From Marisa cornuarietis (Eukaryota > Mollusca > Gastropoda > Architaenioglossa > Ampullariidae), in NCBI GenBank assembly GCA_004794655.1, contig SMMW01000589.1, positions 1,116,001-1,180,000 of the forward strand: a DNA stretch of 64,000 nt. Direction: 5' to 3'. Below are positions 1 to 11,544 of this stretch, in pieces. Below the pieces are notes generated by a model. That model did not search any database and had not been told where the DNA came from. It was given only the letters and a program-made list of their open reading frames with translations. Position numbers and translations under genes: made by a program. How positions within the stretch are numbered: the stretch's first letter is position 1; each line of letters opens with the position of its first letter.

Positions 1-216
1 ATTTCCTAAATTTAAGTAAAAGGCATGTCAGAAATCTTACGCACATCTGCTTTAGAAACGTAAACGGCATCACATAACAACAAAACAACCCTGCATGTAG
101 GGTCAATCAAATACACAGGTGTGATGGAAAACTAATACAGACATACATTTCATTATGTGTAATAGAAGGTCGACACTTCTTCACTTTGTGAATTAAAAAA
201 AGGCTCATGCACTCAC

Positions 217-596
217 CTTGGGCTCTCGCATTGAATGGAAGAAGGCAGGTAATGATGACGCAGAAAAGGTGCAACTCCGCACCTGTAAGAGAGAAAAGGT
301 CAATAAGGTAAGATGACACTATCAATTGAAAAGGATATGCAAAGAGAGAGTGGCTTCAACAAGACGAGAATGTTAATGAAAGCTTAAAGTAGAAAAGTTC
401 CATAATAAAATGATTGTGTTCTAAGAAATAGAAACCTTTTTCTGTTTGTTGTTGTTTCACTGTTTTACATGCCTTTGCTGGTTCTCCTGCTTGAACATAA
501 TTATTGAAAATATATATATATATATATATACTTATAGAACACTGCACATATGTAATGAGATATACTTCATAAGCTCTCACCTGTATACAGCAGCAT
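217..596 (-). CDS. 5' end (signal peptide) of a divergent secreted/membrane protein gene, partial
   Basis: Two minus-strand exons are supported by splice signals: 596-581 (ATG at 596-594, then four codons and one base before a GTGAGAG donor) and 282-217 (CTTACAG acceptor, GTGAGT donor). Joined in phase 1 they encode a 27-residue leader, starting MLLYTGAELHLFCVIITCLL and ending ARAQ: a short N-region, a hydrophobic core and a plausible cleavage site. The layout matches exons 1-2 of the central gene (14073-14774): a short first exon ending in phase 1, then an exon carrying the hydrophobic core that ends in A-R-x-Q plus one base. The mature protein lies beyond the left edge, so its domains are unknown. 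Calling it a relative of the central gene is an inference from exon layout, phase and promoter spacing. Confidence 0.55.
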
Positions 597-648
597 GACT
601 GTCTCTGGTGCTGTTTGGTGCAGTGTTTCACGGTGGCTACGTTTCGCT

Positions 649-660
649 CATTTTATATGT
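649..660 (-). promoter_or_regulatory. TATA box of the left gene
   Basis: Read on the minus strand, ACATATAAAA lies about 55-65 bp upstream of the ATG at 596. The spacing is nearly the same as that of the TATA box and ATG of the central gene. Transcription would start near 620. Confidence 0.45.
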
Positions 661-1837
661 TGCCGTTAACAGCCTACAGACTTACATATGAACTATATTT
701 ATCAGCCTATCAGGTGTTGGTTCCTCGGTAAACGGTTACACTGCTACCAAACATAAAGTTTTAAAAATGTATCGAAAGGTCGGGATCACGAATGAAATAT
801 ATTGAAAAAATATATAAGAAATATACAACAAAGAGATGAAAGAAAATACTAAACTGATTAGATAAAAGCTGTGATATAAAACGTAGACAAATACATGCAT
901 TGAATAAACTGGCTGTATAATTTCCATGTAGGAGCAAAGAGCAAAACATTTTTAAAAGTTTGTCAAGACGAATGAAAGAGAAACAAAAGATGAAGAAGTA
1001 ATTTTTAAGTTCTTAATAGCTGCAAAATAAATCATAACGACTATAGTCAGGTGATAAATAAATAAGGAAACAGGTTAAGATGAAAGGAATATTTAAAACT
1101 AGAGAAAGTATGTGTGTGTGTGTGTGTGTGTGCGTACTTGTAGGTGTGTACCGTGATACATGATACAAAAACTATTATTGCATGCCCCATATGTGTACAC
1201 ATCGAGGGTTCTTGACCTTATCTCCCACGGTCTCAGATCGAATGCCGTCGTCACGTGAGGCCGGAGAAAGCAACTTCTTGACACTCATCTCTCTTTTCGC
1301 GGCACTCATCCAGTCAGACATTCTTTGCACCAACCGTCGTCTGCTGAGTCAGCGCCGGAGTTTTGCACCAGCCGCCGATACACGTGATTGCGAGAAGAAA
1401 ATTGATGTTCATCGTGGGTAAACGCAGGTTTCTCATGTGTTATTTACTATGTTTATAAAAAATTTCCACATGTTCCCTTGTTTACATCAGGTTATCATTT
1501 GCACTCAAGAGTTTTGATGCTTAAACACTAGTTTATTTTCGAAGACGATGAATGTTTCAGCCAGTAGAGCGTTTAAGATGCAACAATGGAACGGCAAATT
1601 GTTTAACAAATGCTAATGCGAGAAGGAATATACTAAGAAGCGATGTAAGAAGGATTACATGATGATGATGATGATGATTGATGATGATGATTATTGATTG
1701 ATGATGATGATTGATGATGATGAATAATCATTGCCCACAGAATGCAGGCTGCTCAGCAATAAAAGTTCGTGCAATTCGTTTGTCTGTCTAGGCCAAGGCT
1801 TGGCCATTGCACAAACACACAACAGATCAGCTCAATT
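661..1837. other. Upstream region of the left gene, no gene seen
   Basis: AT-rich sequence with a (TG)n tract at about 1111-1131, a GC-richer patch at about 1200-1430 holding two CACGTG E-boxes (1251-1258 as TCACGTGA, and 1381-1386), and an interrupted (TGA)n tract at about 1661-1725. I see no convincing coding exon. The GC-richer patch could be a distal promoter or an untranslated exon. Confidence 0.4.
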
Positions 1838-2289
1838 GAAAATTTGTTAACTTTTTTTTAAAATTCATATCACAATACAGTAGAGCACTGCAATACACTA
1901 ACATAGCTCCCACATAGATAAAAAAAGAAACAAATCATACACACAAACACACACACACACACACACACACATGCACACTTTTACATATTCTTTCCTCATT
2001 TCTTCTACCTTTGCTTGATTACAATGCACAAATAAAATTGCATTACATAAAATAAAATAAAATTCTTTTAACTTAATTATCGTCGCAGATGTATATGTGC
2101 TAAATTTTATCTGCATATTTTAACTGATCTTAAACTATTATCTACACACGCATTTAAAAAAAATTGTTTTGCTCGAAAAGTTTTTTTTTTTTTTTTTAGC
2201 AGGATGACTACATGTGCCTCAGGCTACAAATACCTTCTAACAACTCTATATTTGGGAACTCTTAAACAGTCTATCCTCTTTATAGATTT

Positions 2290-3633
2290 GGGTTTCCATT
2301 ATAGTTGTTTTATATACATTTAAACCTCCCACCTATCCAATTTTATATACAACATTTAGAAGCGTTATTGGTCGCCAATTTTTCAAGTATTCTCTTGGTT
2401 TATCTCCTTTCGGTATGCAGGTAATGATACCTTCTTTGTGGGAAGGGGACATCTCTCCTTTGTAAAACCCTTCGTTTATGGCTCTTACCATAAGGTTTCC
2501 TATTTTTTTCCAAAAGAATTTAAAAAATTCAGCCGGAAAGCCGTCTGTCCCTGGACTTTTTCCATTTTTCATGTTTTTAAGGGCATTTGTTGCCTCTACT
2601 AGATTAATTTCCCCTTCAGGCTTCTCAGCCTCCTGCCTATGAAGCTTTGGTATTTTCTTTGCTAAAGTAGTGATTTCAGTATCTGTTGCTTGCTTCTGCT
2701 TATAAATGTAACAGGGTGGGATGAGGTTCGCTCTCTCAGTCTCACCACAATGACCAACACAACACCGTCGTGGGTTCAGGTTTACTAGTGCGTCAGAGGA
2801 TAGGTCTGACTAGGCGAAAACATAATACATCACACTCTAACAACTGCTTGGTGGGGCGATGCTCCCACCTCTCAACTCTCCGTCCAACTGTCCTCTCTTC
2901 TCCCTCTTATCCCCCTCACACCCGACTTTTCCAGAAGCCCTGTCCTTGTTATTAGGCGCCCCCCTCCCGCTCTCCTCCGGCCGGGTCGCCGTTCGGCCAG
3001 TGGTTTTCCCCCGCAACCCCCTCCCACTCTCTTTTGGTCACAAGGTTGCTGACCGGCCGGTGTACATCTCTATCCCTGTGTGTATGTGCAATGCGGGTGT
3101 GTACCTGTGTCTGTGCGTACCATACCCCATACTACTATATAAAGATCTTCATAATAGCGTTTCGTTTCATTTATAATTTGCAAGTCGTCGGTAATTACCG
3201 ATCCATCATCTAGTACTAGTTTAGCTATGTGTTTGCTTACATAATGTCTATTTTCTAATCCACAAAAATATTTGGAAGGCTTCTCTCCATCTGCCGCCCA
3301 TCGTGCTCTTGCTCTTATTAATACTCCCTCCATTCTTTTATCTCTTATTCTTGTTAACTCTTCATTAAGTTTGCTCAGGTTTTCTTTTTCGTCTTCAGGA
3401 TTCTCAAGCTTACTTTCTAGCTGATTTATTTTTTTTTTCTAAAATTCTTTCTCTCATTGATGTGGCCTTCTTTTTCATTGTTGCATATGCTATTGTCTTT
3501 CCTCTGATTAACAGAACTTCTAGGAATGTTTGGTCTGAGATTGTGAACTGTATTTGGTCATATAGGGTATTTGATTTAACTTTTCCTTTATGTAAACTGG
3601 AATCGCATATTGTGCTATCGTTTCGTCTATTAA
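2290..3633 (-). pseudogene. LINE ORF2, linker and start of reverse transcriptase, broken
   Basis: Continues ORF2 with frameshifts. The part at about 3333-3144 reads R-W-A-A-D-G-E-K-P-S-K-Y-F and N-E-T-K-R-Y-Y-E-D-L-Y, typical of the segment before the LINE RT. After an insertion (3137-2707) the same protein resumes at about 2700 and includes G-K-S-P-G-T-D-G-F-P-A-E-F (RT motif 1) and L-K-N-W-R-P-I-T-L-L-N-V-V-Y-K-I (RT motif 2). It then stops. The YxDD catalytic motif, the rest of the polymerase and the C-terminal region are absent. Confidence 0.8.
2707..3137. mobile_element. 431-bp insertion inside the LINE, solo-LTR-like
   Basis: This block interrupts the LINE ORF2 reading frame and is flanked by TATAAA at 2701-2706 and 3138-3143, which looks like a target-site duplication. 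It is C/T-rich and more GC-rich than its host. It starts TGTAACAGGGTGGG, like many LTR starts, but does not end in CA, so the solo-LTR call is tentative. No protein is encoded. Confidence 0.5.
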
Positions 3634-4446
3634 TTAGTTTATTTCGTTGACATAGACGGTATCTTGAAGCAAAGAGCAGTTAAATTTCCAAAAAGTTCTA
3701 TTTTTCTCATTCTTGGTAAGCTTTAGGTTAAGTGTAATAATAGAGTGATCTGTTCTATAACCACTAAGTATATCCGCACTGGCCACCCAGTCTATTAGTG
3801 CTTCGTTTACTAGGAAAATGTCCAGCCAACTTAACTGTGTAGGGGTCGATCTACGCCAAGTATATTTTTTACAGTCAGGGTTTAGTTCTCTCCACACATC
3901 GCTGAGTTCCAATTTATCCATTAGTGATATAACCTCTGCCTGAGAGCGTGGATTATTTATGTGTTTATAATTATAGTAGTCAAGGCAAGGTCTTAAAACT
4001 AAATTCCAGTCTCCAGCTAAAATACAGTGAGGAATTTTACTCTCTGTAATGTGCTTTTCTAATTCTTTGTAGAATGTTGGATTGTCTTTGTTTGGTCCAT
4101 AGATATTAACCAAAAGGGTATCTCTATTTTCTATCTCTACCGTTATAATAATAAAGTTTCCACGTATATCTTTATGGACTTTCTTGACTTTAAATTCAAA
4201 ATTATTATTAAATAAAATGGCCACTCCTCTAGAAGAGGTATCATTAGATGCAAAGTGGCATTCGTACCCCCATTCAACTCTGACTTGTTGTTCAATTCTT
4301 TGGTCGAAATGAGTATCCTGTAAAAAGTATATGCTATATTTTTTCCCACGTAAGAAGTGAAGTACATCACGTCTTTTCCTAGCATCACCTAGACCCTGAC
4401 AGTTAAGTGATGCTATGGTTAGAGATTCTGGATTCAATGGGTACAT
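3634..4446 (-). CDS. LINE ORF2, endonuclease part
   Basis: A 270-codon frame with the exonuclease-endonuclease-phosphatase fold of APE-type LINEs: S-L-N-C-Q-G-L near the start, F-L-Q-D-T-H (with Asp where most members have Glu), Y-G-P-N, A-G-D-W-N, T-W-R-R, S-W-L-D-I-F-L-V and Y-R-T-D-H-S. These are the metal-binding and catalytic motifs in the usual order. The frame ends at 3634 through decay, since homologous sequence goes on towards the RT. This domain nicks target DNA to prime reverse transcription. Confidence 0.85.
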   Translation of the reverse strand: MYPLNPESLTIASLNCQGLGDARKRRDVLHFLRGKKYSIYFLQDTHFDQRIEQQVRVEWGYECHFASNDTSSRGVAILFNNNFEFKVKKVHKDIRGNFIIITVEIENRDTLLVNIYGPNKDNPTFYKELEKHITESKIPHCILAGDWNLVLRPCLDYYNYKHINNPRSQAEVISLMDKLELSDVWRELNPDCKKYTWRRSTPTQLSWLDIFLVNEALIDWVASADILSGYRTDHSIITLNLKLTKNEKNRTFWKFNCSLLQDTVYVNEIN

Positions 4447-4921
4447 TTAATATAAATACATTTAATAAAAAGGAGGAAGTAGAACATCACTGTACACTAG
4501 CCTATAGGCAATAGAGCAACATTTTACCTTACTGTATAACAGTATTTTACAGTGTAGTGTCCTTATAGTAACATAGCGGGGCACCAAAGTTAGATTGATA
4601 CTGGTGTTCAAAACTTGTATTATTACTGCAGATTTAAAAAAGGCATTCAGGCATATATTCACACTCACCATGCATTCGAGGCAAGACAGAAAAGAAAAAA
4701 AAAACAGAGATAAAAACAAAACAAAAAAGAAAACGCTAAGTATTTTGGAGGTATGAACTGCTCACTAGGAGGTGTCTACCCAGAACGCCGAGAAGAAAAA
4801 AAAAAAAAAAAAAGGTCACCAAATGTGACGTACACTCACCACCTTGTCAAAACAGCGGCTAGCTTTGACATAAATATGAATGGAATACAAATGTAAAAAA
4901 GAGAGCTATCATAAGCTACTG

Positions 4922-4923
<2 letters not shown>

Positions 4924-4968
<45 letters not shown>
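4924..4968. repeat. (AC)n microsatellite
   Basis: Uninterrupted AC dinucleotide run of about 22 units within the LINE, between ORF2 and ORF1 on the element strand. Confidence 0.95.
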
Positions 4969-4970
<2 letters not shown>

Positions 4971-5417
4971 GATCAGAGGTAGATAAGAAAAACCTACCCA
5001 CTTATAAACAGTTAAATCCGCTGGAACAGTTGGAAGTCCCGATGTCTGTATAAGTGACTTTTCATACTGTCAATGTGCGAGTGAAGACAAATGGTAACTG
5101 GCGAAAGCGATCTCCAGTTTAAGTCTGTATTTACCGGCTGATCTTCGGCCAGAGGGTTCCGGACACGGTCCACAGCTGTCACGCGAAATGTTGAGTACAC
5201 CAAGATCTCACACATCCCCCTGCACCCCATGCGACCCTACCACTCTTGACGGTATCGAGTATTCACACAAAGGAAGGTACAGGAACATCCGTGTCGATAA
5301 GATTACACATCCTTATGCCCTCAAAAAAAAAAAAAACTGCACACAGTAAACTTGCTTGTTGGATAACATCATGGTCTACCAGGGTCTCAGGACGTCACCA
5401 GTTGTGAGATCAATAAT

Positions 5418-6392
5418 TCAAGATACTCCCGATGAGGAAGTTGAAGGAAGCGACATTAACTCTGTCAATGACTTAATTTCTCTTACCCTGTGGTCCGTTG
5501 ATAATTTTACGAGAATTTTCCCGTTTTTTGACAACACCTCGGTCACATTCGGATGGTCTCGGGCACGGGATAGCAGTGCATATCGTTGTTTTGTTAGGTC
5601 CTCAGTAATAAGTATCCTTGTGCCCTTCAATTTTCTTCTGTTTTGGATCACCATTTCGGTGACCTTTCTCGAGAGAAAACGAGCGATCACTGGCCTTGGT
5701 TTAGTTTCACCCTCATTGCTCCTGCTCATTTTTTTCCCTAGTCTATGCACCACTTCGATGTCGTTAGGGCGTATTTGGTCCAGGCCAAGTTTGTTGTTTA
5801 GAATATTTAGAACCTGTGCCTGACACGTTTCTGTGGTCTCTTTGTCTACTTCAGGCACCCCAAAAATCCTGACGTTATTTCGCCTTGTGAATTGTTCTAG
5901 ACTGTCTGTCCTGCTTTGGGCTGTAGTCGCTTGTAGCTTGGCTTCTTCCACTACTCGCTTCAGTTCGCTGTTTTCAGCCCTTGATTTTTCCAACTCTTTT
6001 TTTATTGAGTCGTTTTCTTGTCTAAGTTCGAAGACCACTCCTTTCAGTTCATCCACCTCTTGAACTAGCTTATCCAGAGAGTTTATGATTTCTCCGAGTC
6101 TCTTCCATACGCCCGATAATGAAATGTCACAACCCTCCGACTCCCTCGTACTCACCGAGGCTTGAAGTGCAGACACGGCAACTGCGGCCGACGCCATTTT
6201 ACTGGTGACTGGGAAAATGTCGCAAATTGAGGGAGTCGACTGATTTCTTTGTAATCTGCGAGGCTGAGACAAGGGGTGTCTTTCTCTACCATCAAGATCA
6301 GCAACAGGTGTAGTACTGCCGGCCGACTGACTTAAACCGCGTTGTACCGGCTGAATTTTTGCTGGCTTCTTTTCCTTGTTGTCCTTGACCAT
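5418..6392 (-). CDS. LINE ORF1 protein (coiled coil plus RNA-binding fold)
   Basis: An intact 324-codon frame. The N-terminal ~70 residues are polar and basic. Residues of about 90-165 form a heptad-rich coiled coil full of Leu, Glu and Lys, ending near the Q-F-T-R-R-N-N segment. This is followed by N-V-R-I-F-G-V-P-E, the typical start of the RRM-like fold of L1/Tx1 ORF1 proteins, and later V-I-A-R-F and G-T-R-I-L-I-T-E-D-L. ORF1 proteins of this class trimerise and coat the element RNA. The frame is complete although ORF2 downstream is broken. It is the first ORF of the element, with about 220 bp of 5' UTR up to the direct repeat at 6616. Confidence 0.85.
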   Translation of the reverse strand: MVKDNKEKKPAKIQPVQRGLSQSAGSTTPVADLDGRERHPLSQPRRLQRNQSTPSICDIFPVTSKMASAAVAVSALQASVSTRESEGCDISLSGVWKRLGEIINSLDKLVQEVDELKGVVFELRQENDSIKKELEKSRAENSELKRVVEEAKLQATTAQSRTDSLEQFTRRNNVRIFGVPEVDKETTETCQAQVLNILNNKLGLDQIRPNDIEVVHRLGKKMSRSNEGETKPRPVIARFLSRKVTEMVIQNRRKLKGTRILITEDLTKQRYALLSRARDHPNVTEVLSKNGKILVKLSTDHRVREIKSLTELMSLPSTSSSGVS

Positions 6393-6631
6393 GTTGATCC
6401 CTGTTGTGGGTTTTCCTGCATTCTAAGGAATTTTAAACCAAAAGCACTTTTTAAGAATAATAGATCCCATGGCAGATAGGCAGACACCTCCAACTGGAAA
6501 CACTAGGTGCACACAGAGAACATTTTGCGTGGTAAAAATACTAATACATTAGCAAATTACACACGACAAGAAAATGTTGCGCACTCCTGTGTCTGAGTAC
6601 AGTTCACCTCCCACCGAAAATTTGTTAACTT

Positions 6632-7035
6632 AGTTACCAAAGTTTGGTAAAGCTCTGTGTGAAACCTGTGATTTTGAAGCGAACGTTGGAGAAATTGAAA
6701 ATTTAATCAACATCCTAAGCATGAAATTGTTTTCTCATATCTAAAAGTGAAAATGGGCAGTCATGAGTACCCAAATGACTCTTTCAATCCTTATAAGAAA
6801 CCACTACAAATATAAAAAGACAATTCCTAAAAGGAGCCACAAAAGAAAAGGGAAATTTTATATCTTTGATTCTGACGATACTAATACTTTCCGCTCAAAT
6901 ATTTGCTAACAAAACGATGGCTTGTTTACAGTCGTGTCTAAATTAAAGCTTGCACCTAGCTACCGCGAATGTGCTTACACAGTCACAAAAGGTGGAGAGA
7001 AACTTTTTATGCTCAGTTTAAAAAAAGCTATTTCT

Positions 7036-7110
<75 letters not shown>

Positions 7111-9908
7111 GTGTACAATGCAAACATATATGCATGCACACATGCACGCTCTGTGAAAAATAGGGAGTAAAAGAATGAAAAAGGGAAAAACAAGACAATA
7201 TTATTGTATTCAAAAGGTGAGGACGCTACTGGTTTTGTGCAACATTTCTTGAGGTAACAAGAAAGTACGGTACATGTGTACCTCGCGTGTATTGAGTACA
7301 ACTAACAGGAAGTTAAATTTTCACTGGTCGAAAGGTGTTACCTCCTGACTACCTGTAAACCCGGCTTAAATGTGACCTTCTCCGTCTCCCGATTGAATTT
7401 AGCGAAAGGCTGATGTCTGTTTACCAGAAAGAAAGTATTGAAAGATATTGGCGTGGCTCGTTAGTCAGCTCCATAAGTGGTGTCCCCCTAACCTGACGTC
7501 ATTGCGCTCAGGGGTTTGGTCTCGAGTCACGTCCACATACTGTCAAATTAAAAGCTTTCTTTGCAGTTTATTCACACCTGAAAAAATGTACTTGGAGTTA
7601 CAAAAGAAAACGTAACCGAAACTAGTTAAAACTTAATAATTATTGTTTCAGGTAATCAAAATGAATAGCTTTTATATCGGTTTATAACTTGTGAATAAAA
7701 ATCTTTTCAACGCGAAGAATATTTCGCAGTCATCTTTTCCAAAAAAGGTTTTTGAAGAACTCAGAGCCGAGTAAGCTCTATTTTAAGCAAGACATCAGAT
7801 CTATTCCTGTAATAAGATATGGTAACAACTAATCTTTGCAAACCCTGTAAAACATTCTGAATACAAAACCCAAAAAGTTGTCATCTTTTCCACTGTATTT
7901 ACATCCATAAATTTCACATAAATATCTGCCACACAGTAAAAAGACACGAGTCTATAGCATGTCCAAACCGAATACTGCCGTGCAGGTGACAGTATTGTTC
8001 AATGTGGCGAGAAACGTGCAGAAATTGAAAAGAAAACTTTGAAAGTAACGATTGAACTATTTCCCTACAAAGAATTCCCTTACAATACTGTTACAGTATT
8101 AGATTATACGATTTATTCAATTACATACTAAGCTGTTTTTAATGGGTGATATTAAAGGGCAAGCCATTTAAATGGGAAATAGGGCTTAAATAATAGATAA
8201 TGACCCGCTTATTAGATAGTCACATTCGGGCGGGCGGGGTAACAAAGACAAGCATACAGTCTTCGAGATTACATTCAAAGGAAAGAAAGGTCAAATAGAA
8301 AATTTTGCCTAAATATATATATATATATATATATATACTGACGTTATAAATCATGTCGAAGGTTGCAGAATGATCCGTTAATTATTGTGTTGTTAAATGT
8401 CGGGCTGTCATCTTTGGACATCGTGCAGTAATGAAATGTTGACAAACCAGAGTATTAATGTAGCTGCTGCAATCGTTGCTTTATGAAAAATGCAGTTGGT
8501 CGAAGACCTGTGATAAAAATAGAACGTCATTATAAACCATCGTTACTTGCATTGATACGTAATGTACTGGCAGACTGGCAGTATCATTTGTACAGATCAT
8601 CGCACACAAACGAAACCAATGTTCCACACAAACCCTGCGTTTTAATTAAAGGGAGGAAGCGATCAAGAAGGTATGTTTACATTTCTCTGTGCCTTTCCAC
8701 AGATTACTAACTTCCCGTGCCTCTCGCAGATTGCAAGTTATAAATCACGATGACGCTGACCAGTCGGTAAAACTGTTAACAGCAAAATATTCTTCTTGTA
8801 TCAGATGGGTCCGCCGGCAAACTGCTGCCACTACCACGGCATTGTTTGACACCTTTCATGTCCAATGAGTCCAAAATATATCTTAAAATACTTTTCTTTG
8901 GCAAAAGTGTATGCAAATATGTCGGACTCCATAAATCGGCCCGAGCTGTCTGTTTCAAGCAATTCTAAGTAAAGGATCGTGTAGCTAAGACATGATTCAG
9001 AACGTCAGTATCTACCGTTTAAACCAAACGTAATTATTTCACTTGTTTTTCCCTTTAAGTCATCTTGAATGACTGTCTGAACGAATCATAAATGACTAAT
9101 GAGTAGAAGAGGAAGTATAAATGTTACAAAGTGTAGTCCGTCGCTCATTAGACTTACATTTGAAGAGAATAATAGGTTTTCTGATTTTTCATGAAAGAAA
9201 TTTGACATGAAGTTTTCTCTTTTTGGATGTTAACTGAAGAAAAGAAAGTGATTTTTTTACTGAAATGTAAACTTTTTAAAAATTATGTCAAAGGTTTCTT
9301 TACGAGTAAGGTGTGTAACTCAAACATCCGCGAAAAGTGTTGACAATAGTGTTTTTGTCCCTTAGTTCACGTAGTAGGAAGGTCTGTTTGTCCAGCAAAA
9401 CAGCATTGTCACTCTTTGTTACACGGAGGTTTGGAAAGGCACTTGAATAGTTAGTGATGGGAGCGGTTGTCACCAGGAGACAACCGTTAGTGCAACGAGA
9501 GGAGGTATAGAGCGCGTTTATTATAAAGAGATAAACGCACAATCATGGTACTCCTAAACAGGTGTGCAATGCCATCAACACGCATAAAGGGACGCTACTT
9601 GCAAAAATTTGTTAGACAGTGACGTGGAGTTGTCTCCTTGTCGTTTTTCTCGTAAGAATCTATAGGTAGATAGCGTTTTTGTATATTACGAAAGTGAAAC
9701 TTACCAGAACATTTTCATTGAACTGAAGAAAGAAGCCAAAAGAAATAAGCTATGTATGGTGTCATGGTTTATGAGGGCACAACTTTCTTCGTCAACGGTT
9801 TGTTTACCTAATCGTTCTTGGTTGAAATTAAAATTCAACTCCATGTTTGCACCCCTCTCTCCGTCCTTTTTCACCCATTCCCCCCTTCGCCAGCGCTTCC
9901 ACTGGGAT
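6632..9908. other. Intergenic, no gene seen
   Basis: AT-rich sequence with a compound (CT)n(AC)n microsatellite at 7037-7109 and an (AT)n tract at about 8311-8336. Short open frames here lack domain motifs, splice support or codon bias that I can see. It separates the divergent left and central genes. Confidence 0.5.
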
Positions 9909-9910
9909 TA

Positions 9911-10540
9911 CAGTCGTCCCTCGCCATTTCTCGGTTCACTTATTGAGGCTTCACTATATCGCGTGTTTTTTTTTTTAATCCATCTAATTTTCTGTCGCGG
10001 ACTTTGATTTTGCGGTATGTAGGTATTTATGTAATATTTATTACTTTAATGATTTTGTCTAAAAATGTTAAAACAATATAAAAATAATAATTGAAATATA
10101 TTAAAAGAATATTAAATCGAAATAAAATTCGGTAGGTACAGGTATTTCATCAGAGGATGAATATCGTACTGTACACAATGGAAATGAGGTACTGTACGCC
10201 ACTACCGCCTGCTCAAGTTTGTCAACGTGAGATTTTACCCGGCACACTACTGGCTGATGGACCAGCCACAGCACTGTGTAAATATAGAGAATTTTGTATG
10301 TTGTTAAAATCACGTAGGTCTAAGAGTGTATAAAGTGTTTATTTAAGAGCATATGAAGTGTTTATCAGTGTGGGAAATATTAATAAAAGAATGGGAAAGG
10401 CTTATAGGAGTGTGGGAAGGGTTTATAAATCCTTTATATATATATATATATATAATAAATATAATGGTGTTATTTCGCGGATTTTTACCTATGGCGGGGT
10501 TTTTTGGAACGTAGCCTCAGCGATAGGCGAGGGATCGCTG
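9911..10540. mobile_element. Non-autonomous Tc1/mariner-type (Tigger/pogo-like) element
   Basis: The left end reads CAGTCGTCCCTCGCCATTTC and the right end, in reverse complement, CAGCGATCCCTCGCCTATCG. They are imperfect terminal inverted repeats starting with CAG, and the similarity continues inward (GAGGCT, ATCGCG). The 630-bp element is flanked by TA on both sides (9909-9910 and 10541-10542), the target site of Tc1/mariner elements. The interior is AT-rich with an (AT)n tract at about 10436-10454 and holds no transposase frame. Confidence 0.75.
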
Positions 10541-10661
10541 TATTAGGAAGCAAAAATACTTTAAAAAATCTTTTGTTCGTATGGTGTGTTCTTGGCGTAT
10601 TAGTTTTCTTCAATACATAAACAAAGGTTCTGTATTGCATAGGCTAAGCCAGAACTGTGAT

Positions 10662-10757
10662 ATAAAGTTTTAGTATCACTGTCATATAAAATTTGTCTAT
10701 CACTGTTATATACAGTTTGTGTACCACTGTCACATAAAGTTTGTGTGTCAGTGTCAT
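10662..10757. repeat. 24-bp minisatellite, four units
   Basis: Four consecutive 24-bp units share the pattern ATAAAGTTTGT..ATCACTGTCAT with a few substitutions each. Read on the minus strand they give an open frame with a repeated D-S/T-x-T-L-Y-type octapeptide, but no gene context supports translation. Confidence 0.7.
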
Positions 10758-11544
10758 TTTTGAATGAGCCCTTATTCTTTGAACGTCGAGCTCTGAGTGA
10801 ATAGATTTCCCTCTGAGAAGGCTCTGGAAGGTCCCGTGACAATGACCAGAGACGACGTGCGCGCATACTTCAATGGCTAGTACCTGAGTGCAGGGCCATT
10901 AACTGCCACAAAGACAACACCTGCTAAGGTCGGCAACAGCAGTCCTGTGTACTTTCCACACGTTAATCACTGCATATCCAAAATGAACCTGGTTATGGAA
11001 AATAACTAATACTGCTGCTTGGAAAATCTCAACATCATCTTAAGTAGTTAATAGTAGAAATACAATTATAGTCAAGTTTTCAAAAGATATTTTGCTGAAA
11101 CACATAGATTCACTTTTGCAGCGTGACAAAGTATTACCCTTCAGGCTTTATCTCCCTGATTTATTCACCCATTTATCTCTTCCTTATTCACGGCCTGTAC
11201 CAAAGATCGGGCTTGGTGTTACATGGCTTTATCGAGTAAACCAACACCGCGACAACAGCCCAAGGCCAGTCTTTGATTGTTCAGGGACCGGTAAAAATAT
11301 GGTCGTATAAATTTTAAGTTTAGCTCACTGCCTCAAACGAGCGGTTTCCTATCCTGGCCATGAAGCCCGAAAATTATAGCTTTGTAAAACTGGCATTACG
11401 CGAAAAGGTAAATAAAAAACGACAAAAACAAACAGAACAAGGAAGGGTGTTGCTTTTACAATTCTGGTATTGAGGACTGAGGTGTTAGAAACCCTATATT
11501 TTTAGGGGCTGGTGTCTATCTCTTCTCTCTCTCTCTCTGCCTTA

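Larger units (their letters stand above)
1838..6631 (-). mobile_element. L1/Tx1-like non-LTR retrotransposon with flanking direct repeats
   Basis: The minus strand carries, 5' to 3', an ORF1 (6392-5418), an apurinic-like endonuclease (4446-3634) and the start of a reverse transcriptase (about 3633-2300). The insert is bounded by a perfect 16-bp direct repeat, GAAAATTTGTTAACTT, at 1838-1853 and 6616-6631. On the 3' side it is followed directly by a T-run on the plus strand, that is, a short poly(A) on the element strand. This is the expected structure of target-primed insertion. The RT core and everything after it are missing: RT stops around 2302 and 3' UTR-like sequence follows, so the copy is internally deleted and cannot act on its own. 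A second A-run (2197-2181 on the element strand) and an (AC)n tract lie in the 3' part. Confidence 0.85.

Noticed and set aside
9300..9542. 80-codon minus-strand frame in the intergenic region
   Set aside because: No homology pattern, splice signals or promoter; length is within chance for this base composition.
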